This document shows, piece by piece, positions 1 through 6,058 of a DNA stretch of 24,749 nt. The DNA is from CAZNPW01 sp964575185 (GTDB lineage: Bacteria; Pseudomonadota; Alphaproteobacteria; Rhodobacterales; Rhodobacteraceae). The notes beneath the pieces are model-generated. The model ran no database searches and was not told the DNA's origin. It saw only the letters and a program-made list of their open reading frames with translations. The stretch covers positions 1 through 24,749 of the forward strand of contig CAZNPW010000043.1 of NCBI GenBank assembly GCA_964575185.1. Direction: 5' to 3'. A program made the position numbers and the translations under genes. Position 1 is the first letter of the stretch. Every line of letters begins with the position of its first letter.

Positions 1-1
1 G

Positions 2-43
2 AAGGCCGAGGGCTTCATCGTCAACCGCACCGTGGAGAACTGA
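2..43 (+). CDS. 3' end of an unidentified gene (partial)
   Basis: Reading frame 2 is open from the window edge and ends at a TGA at 41-43, giving the tail KAEGFIVNRTVEN. The next gene starts 3 nt later, and a GGAG at 33-36 inside this tail would serve as its ribosome binding site, so the two probably share a transcript. The fragment is too short to name. Confidence 0.55.
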   Translation, partial: KAEGFIVNRTVEN

Positions 44-46
44 GCC

Positions 47-547
47 ATGGCCGCGTTCGACTACGTCGGCGACGAGAGGCTCGCCTGCCTGTCCCTCGCT
101 CTTCGCCAGCGGATGGCCTCGGTGCAGCAGGCCCGCATCGACGCGGGCCACACCGCCTGCAACGGCGTCACCTACCGCACCGCCGAGAAGCGGGCGTTCG
201 TAGACGCAGTCCTCAACTGGCACGACGCGGGCAAGCCCCGCGACGGGCTGTCGGCGCTGAGGGCCCGCGAGGCCGACCTGCGCGGCGGGTCTCTACTGAT
301 GCGCGACGTCACCAACCTGCGGATGCGCGTCCGCCCCGAGGCCGAGGTGCTCGCCGCCGCGATCGACGCCGGCGCGACGTGGTCCGGCCCGCGGGACACC
401 CCGTCCGGCCTACCCGAGGCGCGGCTCGCCGACGGCACCCTCGTCGCGCTCGTGACCGGCTTCGGCTGGTTCCTGAACGAGGCCTTCCTCGCCCACGGCG
501 GCCGCATCGCGGCTGCCGAACATCAACCCACCCCGAAGGACGACTGA
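47..547 (+). CDS. hypothetical protein, probable mobile-element gene
   Basis: This is a 166-aa soluble protein with no family I recognise. It begins with ATG 3 nt after the preceding stop, with GGAG about 10 nt upstream. The sequence is rich in Ala and Arg, without a signal peptide or membrane segment. A hydrophobic stretch (LVALVTGFGWFLNEAFLAHGG) occupies roughly residues 128-148, and the tail is polar. The next gene starts immediately after its stop, so the two look like one operon. Base composition is GC-rich like the host, unlike the cassette that starts after the terminator at 1043. Lack of a recognisable core function and tight packing suggest a phage or integrative element gene, but this is inference from context only. 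Confidence 0.6.
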   Translation: MAAFDYVGDERLACLSLALRQRMASVQQARIDAGHTACNGVTYRTAEKRAFVDAVLNWHDAGKPRDGLSALRAREADLRGGSLLMRDVTNLRMRVRPEAEVLAAAIDAGATWSGPRDTPSGLPEARLADGTLVALVTGFGWFLNEAFLAHGGRIAAAEHQPTPKDD

Positions 548-548
548 C

Positions 549-1016
549 ATGCCTGCCAAGAAGAAGATCGCCGATGAGGTCGCCGAGTTGATGGCGACCG
601 GCGCGGAACTGCACACGCCCGCGACAGACGCGCCGCCGACCTCGGGCACCCGCGTCGTGACCGATGCCGACCTCGCCGCCGACCGCGAGTTCGTGGCCTC
701 GCTGGACGAAGCGGCCAACGGGCAGCCGACCGCCGCTGCCCTCGGTGACGTCGCAGCCGACGTGCCCGAGCCGGTGGCCGCCGAGGATCACACGGGCTCG
801 CATGAGCCCGTCGGCGGCCCGGCACGCGGGTCGATCAACGCCATGGTCAAGGACCTGCTCGCCGACCCAGACCTGAGCTACGATGCCATCGTGGATCGGG
901 TCATGGCCGCGCACCCCGACGCCCGCACCACGGCGCGGTCGGTCGCCAGCACGGCAAGTGTCATGCGCAGGAAAGGAGAGAACGTACGGATGCGCCGGTC
1001 TTCCAAGCAAACCTGA
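549..1016 (+). CDS. hypothetical protein with helical C-terminal domain
   Basis: This is a 155-aa protein starting one base after the stop of the preceding gene. The N-terminus is Lys-rich (MPAKKKIADEVAELM). It is followed by a long Ala/Pro/Asp-rich, probably disordered linker (about residues 20-93). A compact C-terminal part (about 94-150) reads as three or four short helices: GSINAMVKDLLADPDLSYDAI, VDRVMAAHPDARTTARSVAS, then a basic tail RRKGENVRMRRSSK. The last part could bind nucleic acid. I cannot name the family. It is the last gene before an intrinsic terminator and probably ends the operon that includes the 166-aa gene. Confidence 0.6.
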   Translation: MPAKKKIADEVAELMATGAELHTPATDAPPTSGTRVVTDADLAADREFVASLDEAANGQPTAAALGDVAADVPEPVAAEDHTGSHEPVGGPARGSINAMVKDLLADPDLSYDAIVDRVMAAHPDARTTARSVASTASVMRRKGENVRMRRSSKQT

Positions 1017-1042
1017 CTGTAGGTTATTTCAACGGCTTAGGA

Positions 1043-1073
1043 GGGGGTGCGGTCATCCGCGACCCCCTTTTTT
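1043..1073 (+). terminator. intrinsic terminator after the first operon
   Basis: A GC-rich stem (GGGGGTGCGG, loop TCAT, CCGCGACCCCC, with one bulged base) is followed by six T residues at 1068-1073. This is the clearest rho-independent terminator in the window. It separates the GC-rich genes on its left from the AT-richer cassette on its right. Confidence 0.85.
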
Positions 1074-1086
1074 CGTCTATACTCTT

Positions 1087-1119
1087 GCGCCCACCCGGTA
1101 GCAGGGTACGTGTGGGCGC
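1087..1119. repeat. hairpin in the cassette leader
   Basis: GCGCCCAC at 1087-1094 and GTGGGCGC at 1112-1119 form a perfect 8-bp inverted repeat with a 17-nt loop. It lies 14 nt after the terminator and before the candidate promoter. It could be a second terminator for leftward transcription or mark the edge of the inserted cassette. No T-run follows it. Confidence 0.45.
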
Positions 1120-1123
1120 GTGC

Positions 1124-1180
1124 ATATTCTACAGAGTATTCGACGAATATCTTGACAGCTGATGGATGATTCCCCATGTT
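1124..1180 (+). promoter_or_regulatory. candidate promoter and operator half-sites for the GHKL operon
   Basis: A perfect TTGACA lies at 1152-1157, and 17 nt later CATGTT at 1175-1180 is a weak -10. Just upstream are three copies of one 6-mer: ATATTC (1124-1129), GTATTC (1136-1141) and its inverse GAATAT (1145-1150), the last two forming a palindrome around GAC. Regulation by a repressor or activator is inference. The most likely downstream start is the ATG at 1239. Confidence 0.4.
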
Positions 1181-1238
1181 GTGGATCAAGGCCTGGGCGT
1201 GGCCATACGCGCGTGGGTCGAACAGTATTGGAGAAATC

Positions 1239-1481
1239 ATGGACGGCGGAGACACAGGTATCGGCCCAAAGCGTGCGAAGTTCCGCGAGATTGCGGAAAG
1301 CAGAACCAACAAGGCGGTTGAAGCCATCGGTCGGATCGGCAACCTTTCCAATCGTTCGTTGTACGAGTGGGATGAAAGTGAGCTTCGCAAAGTGCTCAAA
1401 GCCCTGCGTGACGCTACTGCCGAAGTCGAGGCCCGGTTCGCCTCGCCGAAGGGCAAGGTCGGTGCGAAGTTCAAGTTTTGA
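1239..1481 (+). CDS. small hypothetical protein, first gene of the GHKL operon
   Basis: This is an 80-aa charged, helical protein. The ATG at 1239 is preferred because GGAGAA sits 5 nt upstream; an in-frame ATG at 1176 has no good site and would add a Trp-rich stretch that looks untranslated. The core (about residues 12-68) runs KRAKFREIAESRTNKAVEAI, then a NLSNRSLYEWDE segment, then an amphipathic helix (LRKVLKALRDATAEVEARF). There is no signal peptide or membrane segment. The stop lies 11 nt before the start of the large GHKL protein, so the pair is co-transcribed and probably translationally linked. Small helical partners of this kind often regulate or bind the neighbouring ATPase, but I cannot assign a family or prove that role. 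Confidence 0.7.
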   Translation: MDGGDTGIGPKRAKFREIAESRTNKAVEAIGRIGNLSNRSLYEWDESELRKVLKALRDATAEVEARFASPKGKVGAKFKF

Positions 1482-1492
1482 GAGGGTTGGGC

Positions 1493-3898
1493 ATGCCGAC
1501 AGTTGCAATGGACGCCAGTGGCCTTGAGTTCGAACTGCCGGACTCGGTGCCGATCGACGCCGAGCATACGTTGAACCAGCTGACATCTCGATTTCGTTCT
1601 TTGAAAGACGGTGTACCAGAGCTCGTCAAGAACTCTAAGGACCAGTACTCCCGTTTGGGCGTCACTGATCGGGAGCATCGCCAGATCATAGTGATGGCCA
1701 GCACCGAAAGGCTGGCGCTTGCAGTCATCGACTTTGCGGGGGCCCCGGCGAAGAACTTCGTGGGATGGACGGTCTGGTCCGACCCAAATGCGGGAAGTTC
1801 ATTCCTCGCCAATGACATTGAGGCAGGCCATGGGAATGGTGGTAAGGCATTTATGGTGCGGGGCGGCACATCCAAAGCTTTCCTTGATTCTTGCTTCGAA
1901 GGCCGCCGGACTAGCAAAGGGTTTGTAAATGACAAACCCGGCCAGAAGTACAAGCCTGGCTTCCGTGTGGTCGGTGGTACGATACTGAATGATGTGCCGG
2001 AGCCGGACCCAGAAGCCCGCTTGGACGGATTGTTAGCACAGCTTGGATCGAGTCTGGAGGCATTGCCAGCGCGAGCACGGGCGACCTTCTCCGCCAGAAA
2101 GGCTTACACTGTCGCGTTTGTCCAGAAGGTCGCTGAATGGGAAGACAAGCGCAAGGGAAAGCTTGCACAACACATCGCTCAGTCTTTGCTGGACACAGTC
2201 GCAAGCCATGGTCAGACGGCGATGAGCGTCGAGACCTGCGAAGTGTGGGTGATTGTCGATGGCGTGGTTGTTGGTAACGGCCCTGTCGAACCGTTCAAGG
2301 TTGAACCATTTGCCGGCTTTGAGACTCCGCGCGAGTTTCCCATTCCGAACATCCTTCCTGACCCAGAGACCGGGGAGCCGGTCAATATCTTGGCGGGAAG
2401 CTCAGGACCCGACTACTTGCGTCTGCAAACCAGCGGGCGCCAGTTGCAAATGTCATCGGAAACCCGCGCCAAAAATGTCATTCGAGTTTGGAACCATCGC
2501 AACAACGTCGCGACTTGGCCATTGCAGGCGCTTCACAGCGTGAGTTCGGCCAGCTTCATCTACGGGGAACTTCGTTGCCAGTCACTCAATGGCGAACACC
2601 TTTCTGGCGCTGACAGAATCCACCTTTCCGATACTCCGCTAGTTCGGGCTCTGCAAAGGTGGGTTGGAGAGCGCGTCGAGGAACTCGCGAACGATCTTCA
2701 CTGCGCGATGGCAGAGCAAACCAACCCGAAAGAGCGTGAGCGGGCGAGAACAGCTTTGAGTAGCATTCGCGACTTGATGCGCAAGTTTCTGGACCCCGAT
2801 TCTGCTGGTGCCCAGGTGCATGCAAGTTCCTCGGGGACGGCCGCGGGGAGCGGCGGCGTGGGCAGCAAGCCTGAACGAGAAAAGGATCAGTTCGGTGCGC
2901 GCATAGACCGCATCCAACTGGAAGGTGGACGATCCGACTTGGCCGTTATCACTGGGACGAAAATTCCCTTGCTGTTTTCTGCACAAGAGGTTTCCGAAGC
3001 CGGAGATGTTCGTCCGATCAAGAACTTCAAGCCGGTTCTCCACTGCGATCCTAAAGGTCAGTTTCAGCTTGATGAAGCCAATACACTCCGTGCGCTTCAT
3101 GACGGCGTCGGTAAGATTTGGTTGACCACGACAGACGGCGCAGTCACTTCCAATCGCGTCGAAGTTTGGTGCGGGAAGGCGACAGATGTTACCCTGCAGC
3201 CTCCAACCGAGCCTTTGAGGCAAGGAGAAAAGAAGCAGCTATCGGTGACGTTTGTCACTGACTACGGTCCCCTTGACGATGCTCTGATTGATGCCGCTGT
3301 TCTCGAACCTGAGATGGGCATGATCGGTCGCCATGGCCGTTTCACGGCAGGAAGGAACGAAGGAACTGCCACGATCCGAGTCAAGTATGCAGCAGGCATT
3401 GCCGAATTTCGCGATTTTGTTGTTCAGATTGGCCCTGAAGCCGTGCCACCCACCGAAGGCCAAGGCGACCAAGGTGGCGACGTACCCGAAATCCTTCTCT
3501 GCGGGGATCATGCGCCGAATATGGCGGAGTTTCCGCCTGAACGGCGGACGATGCCAGGTGGACCCGAGTACCCGACAATTATCGAAGATCCACTCTTCCA
3601 AAACATTGTTTGGATCAATCCCAACAGCAAAGAGGCAATGCGGGTAAGGAAAAGTAGGGGCGGACCAAGTGGCGTTGGAAAAGTCACTTCGGCGACGTTC
3701 ATGCATTTCGTAGCTTTGAAGTGCTTTGACATTCTGAAACGCCTTTATGTCAGGCAACAGATAGCCGGCGGCACAGTCACTGAGTACGGGTATATGCAAC
3801 TGGCTGCTGAGGCAGAAATTGAATGTGCTGACTTCATCGATGCGGCGTGGGAGCTTAGCGACGAGCTGCTCGGTAAGGAAGGACTGCTAAATGGCTAA
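1493..3898 (+). CDS. GHKL-type (HSP90/MutL/MORC-like) ATPase, putative defence protein
   Basis: This is an 801-aa protein with an N-terminal GHKL ATP-binding fold. The N-box reads PELVKNSKDQ (Glu43, Asn47, Asp50), the G1-like motif is DFAGAP (from Asp80), and the G2-like motif is GHGNGGK (112-118). About residues 444-466 form a low-complexity Ser/Gly linker, and about 561-648 look like an all-beta, bacterial Ig-like domain. The C-terminal 150 residues are mostly helical and unassigned. No dimerisation His of a histidine kinase is visible, so it is not a sensor kinase. The ATG at 1493 has AGAGGG 7 nt upstream; an in-frame TTG at 1478 is less likely. It overlaps the following gene by 8 nt. GHKL ATPases of the MutL/MORC type occur in some prokaryotic restriction-modification operons (established), which fits the nearby methyltransferase. 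The specific role is inference. Base composition is clearly lower in GC than the host genes. Confidence 0.75.
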   Translation: MPTVAMDASGLEFELPDSVPIDAEHTLNQLTSRFRSLKDGVPELVKNSKDQYSRLGVTDREHRQIIVMASTERLALAVIDFAGAPAKNFVGWTVWSDPNAGSSFLANDIEAGHGNGGKAFMVRGGTSKAFLDSCFEGRRTSKGFVNDKPGQKYKPGFRVVGGTILNDVPEPDPEARLDGLLAQLGSSLEALPARARATFSARKAYTVAFVQKVAEWEDKRKGKLAQHIAQSLLDTVASHGQTAMSVETCEVWVIVDGVVVGNGPVEPFKVEPFAGFETPREFPIPNILPDPETGEPVNILAGSSGPDYLRLQTSGRQLQMSSETRAKNVIRVWNHRNNVATWPLQALHSVSSASFIYGELRCQSLNGEHLSGADRIHLSDTPLVRALQRWVGERVEELANDLHCAMAEQTNPKERERARTALSSIRDLMRKFLDPDSAGAQVHASSSGTAAGSGGVGSKPEREKDQFGARIDRIQLEGGRSDLAVITGTKIPLLFSAQEVSEAGDVRPIKNFKPVLHCDPKGQFQLDEANTLRALHDGVGKIWLTTTDGAVTSNRVEVWCGKATDVTLQPPTEPLRQGEKKQLSVTFVTDYGPLDDALIDAAVLEPEMGMIGRHGRFTAGRNEGTATIRVKYAAGIAEFRDFVVQIGPEAVPPTEGQGDQGGDVPEILLCGDHAPNMAEFPPERRTMPGGPEYPTIIEDPLFQNIVWINPNSKEAMRVRKSRGGPSGVGKVTSATFMHFVALKCFDILKRLYVRQQIAGGTVTEYGYMQLAAEAEIECADFIDAAWELSDELLGKEGLLNG

Positions 3899-4583
3899 GG
3901 CCGGCCCAACATCGGTGACAGCAGCGCAGGCCATACTTCTAGGTGCCAGTGACCTAGCTGGAGCAGGGATCGGCGAATTTTCTGAGTGGGATTTGACGGT
4001 CGCTACTTGGAAGCGAAATCCAAACAGATTCGGCTGCCGCGGCTATGAGGCCCTGTATCCCGATCATAAGCGGGTTATGATGGAAATTATGGGGACGACC
4101 AAGAAGGAGAATCCCATCCGCAGAGGTTGGCTGGAGAAGACCCGACCAAACACCTATCGTCTTACGAACATCGGGATAACCGAGGCGGATCGGCTCAAGC
4201 GGGACGTGTCATCAGATAGGAAATCTGTGCGCTCGCCGCAGGCAATCTACGACGCAGTTGCTCCGCTTTATCGCAATAGCGCCTTTCGCAAGCATAGCCG
4301 GGACGCTGATGAGCCTAGGATGTGGCTTGGCGCGGCGTCATTCTTTCAACTGACAAGTGGTGAGCCGCAGCACTTGGAGGACCGCCTAAGATCGACCGAG
4401 GCGACGATAGAAAATGCACTCGACTGGATGGAAGAGAACAGGGCAGAACAGATCCAGCGCGGAGTTTCCGGTGGCAGTGAGTCGATTCCAAAGGATAGCG
4501 TGTTGAAACTGCGCGAGTTCTATCAAACCTTGCTCCAGCGATTTTCTGGGCAAATTGAGGCGGTTAGGAAAGCAAAGCGGTAG
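3891..4583 (+). CDS. probable winged-helix protein of the GHKL operon
   Basis: This is a 230-aa soluble protein overlapping the end of the GHKL ATPase gene by 8 nt, with AAGGA about 7 nt before its ATG, so the two are translationally coupled. Residues about 10-105 resemble a winged helix-turn-helix: helices around AQAILLGASDL and EWDLTVATWKRN, then RGYEALYPDHKRVMMEIMG, and a wing-like RGWLEKTRPNTYRLTNIGITEAD ending. The rest is helical (long helix near 175-195 and again at the C-terminus), possibly for oligomerisation. No nuclease motif is visible. It could supply DNA recognition for the ATPase or regulate the operon. Its last 20 nt overlap the 3' end of the methyltransferase gene on the other strand. 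The domain call is by eye. Confidence 0.65.
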   Translation: MAKAGPTSVTAAQAILLGASDLAGAGIGEFSEWDLTVATWKRNPNRFGCRGYEALYPDHKRVMMEIMGTTKKENPIRRGWLEKTRPNTYRLTNIGITEADRLKRDVSSDRKSVRSPQAIYDAVAPLYRNSAFRKHSRDADEPRMWLGAASFFQLTSGEPQHLEDRLRSTEATIENALDWMEENRAEQIQRGVSGGSESIPKDSVLKLREFYQTLLQRFSGQIEAVRKAKR

Positions 4584-5700
4584 AAGCGGCCGCCTCCACA
4601 TTTTGTTTCAAGCGGGAAGTAATGCCTTGTCCAAATGATACGACGGAAGTTGGATCAAATCGGCCCAAAGAGTGAGCTGCATACTTCCACTCGGCTTCGA
4701 CGCTGAGCCAGCGTCGGCCCAGGCCTTCCGCGACCGCGCCGGTGGTGTTGCTTCCAGCGAACGGGTCAAGAACCATGTCGCCCTCGTCAGTCAGGAAGCG
4801 GACGAAGAAGTCTACGAGGCTCGTTGGCATCCGTGCTGGGTGGACGTCGGTCGCATGGTCGAGGCAGAACTTGCGGTAGCCGTCGCTGGAAATGGTGTTC
4901 GCCGCCTTAAGCAGATTGGTCGCCTGTTGGTACTCGGCGATCATGTCCATGGTCCGGTCGAATTGGCTCTGCGAGATTGTGCCGTCGATAGACGGGACCC
5001 CATCGACGCCTCCTACGTTGGGCGGGATGGCACCGCCGTTGTCCAGCTTGAAACTCTTTGCGCCGATGTTGTGCGCCGACGGTCTTGGCCCAGCGTTATA
5101 CTTGCCCGTGTTGATCAGCCGCTTCATGCTGGTACTATACTCGCGCAGCACCTTGCGGTTGTCGGCCTTTGGGCGCTCGTTCGGCGACATCCACCAGATG
5201 CGGGTGAAGGCGTCCTTGACCCTTGATCGCTCGATGTTGACCCATTCCACCGGCGAGGGCAGACGCGCTGGATTGTACCAGATGAACTCTTGGCAGAGGT
5301 GGAGGCCACCCCTCTCTAGGAACGCAAGGAACGCCTTCAGGACGTGCGTGGACATGACCGGCTTGCCCGGCATCCACGCGTTGCCAATCTCTATCACGAT
5401 GGAACCGTCCTCGGTCACCATCTCGCGCAGGAGCGGCGCGAAATCCGCGAACCATGAGACGTACTCGTCTTGGGTCCGGTTGCCGTAGGCTTTCTTGGTG
5501 TTCAGCGGGAAAGGCGGCGAAGTCATGACCAGCTGCACCTTGCCGGCATGGGCCGAGAGCGCCGGCGACATGAGGACCTCCTCGGAATTGCCGTGGTAGA
5601 GGGCACCGAGTGCCGTCGCGTAGACTGGCGCGGACGCGTCGGCATCACCGGGCCGCGAAGCCGCGATGCTCGCCGCGTGTGTCTCGAACCAGTCAGCCAT
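4564..5700 (-). CDS. DNA methyltransferase (TSPPF type, N4-cytosine or N6-adenine)
   Basis: This is a 378-aa amino-methyltransferase. The catalytic motif IV TSPPF is at residues 60-64 and the AdoMet-binding motif I DPFAGSNTTG at 312-321. Motif IV preceding motif I is the beta-class order. A strand-helix block GSIVIEIGNAW follows motif IV. The SPPF form of motif IV is most usual for N4-cytosine enzymes, but N6-adenine methylation cannot be excluded. The middle third (about 150-290) would hold the target recognition region. The ATG has GAGGG 6 nt upstream. It converges on the winged-helix gene with a 20-nt tail overlap. Together with the GHKL ATPase it may form a modification-dependent defence module; no cognate restriction endonuclease is visible here. 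It could instead be a solitary methyltransferase acquired separately. Confidence 0.88.
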   Translation of the reverse strand: MADWFETHAASIAASRPGDADASAPVYATALGALYHGNSEEVLMSPALSAHAGKVQLVMTSPPFPLNTKKAYGNRTQDEYVSWFADFAPLLREMVTEDGSIVIEIGNAWMPGKPVMSTHVLKAFLAFLERGGLHLCQEFIWYNPARLPSPVEWVNIERSRVKDAFTRIWWMSPNERPKADNRKVLREYSTSMKRLINTGKYNAGPRPSAHNIGAKSFKLDNGGAIPPNVGGVDGVPSIDGTISQSQFDRTMDMIAEYQQATNLLKAANTISSDGYRKFCLDHATDVHPARMPTSLVDFFVRFLTDEGDMVLDPFAGSNTTGAVAEGLGRRWLSVEAEWKYAAHSLGRFDPTSVVSFGQGITSRLKQNVEAAASTALLS

Positions 5701-5757
5701 AAATTACCCTCGCGCGATTCACGCTTCCTACCATATCTCGGAAGTCAAGACCCGGAT

Positions 5758-5775
5758 ACCCCAAAGGCTTGGGGT
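5758..5775. repeat. short hairpin between the methyltransferase gene and tRNA-Asn
   Basis: ACCCCAA (5758-5764) and TTGGGGT (5769-5775) form a perfect 7-bp stem with an AGGC loop. It lies downstream of tRNA-Asn and upstream of the methyltransferase on the same (minus) strand, so it may end the tRNA transcript, although no T-run follows. A weak TTGACT-like -35 for the methyltransferase (complement of 5743-5748) lies close by. The rest of 5701-5893 shows no gene. Confidence 0.4.
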
Positions 5776-5893
5776 GTGGTCCCGTCTGACCCCTTCGCCC
5801 CCTCACCACAGCGCCGGAAAGCGTTTACGGTGTCTATGCTGTACTTGGGGTCTTCGCACCGGGCGGCGGCATCGCATAAGTGCTTGATTTCAT

Positions 5894-5968
5894 TGGCTCC
5901 GGCGGTAGGGATCGAACCTACGACCAATTGATTAACAGTCAACTGCTCTACCGCTGAGCTACGCCGGA
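5894..5968 (-). tRNA. tRNA-Asn (anticodon GUU)
   Basis: On the minus strand the sequence folds as a standard cloverleaf: acceptor stem TCCGGCG paired with CGCCGGA, a D-arm with AGCTCAGCGGTAGAGC, anticodon loop CTGTTAA carrying GTT, T-arm with GGTTCGATCC, discriminator G and an encoded CCA at 5896-5894. It is 75 nt including CCA. Its 3' end points at the accessory cassette, the orientation in which tyrosine-recombinase elements usually insert. Confidence 0.95.
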
Positions 5969-6058
5969 ACACCGCGGGGCTTCTAGCAAGGGGTCCCCGG
6001 GGCCGCAAGGGGCATTCCCGGGGTTCCCCCGGGGCGGGGCTGCGCCTAAGGTCGAGGG

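Noticed and set aside
1176..1238. Upstream ATG for the small 80-aa protein
   Set aside because: No ribosome binding site, and it would sit on the candidate -10 element; the ATG at 1239 has GGAGAA.
1478..1492. TTG start adding five residues to the GHKL protein
   Set aside because: The ATG at 1493 has a well-placed AGAGGG; the TTG has none and overlaps the upstream stop.
5701..5893. Direct repeat of the tRNA-Asn 3' end as attachment site
   Set aside because: I searched the window by eye and found no second copy of the tail; the far end may be outside.
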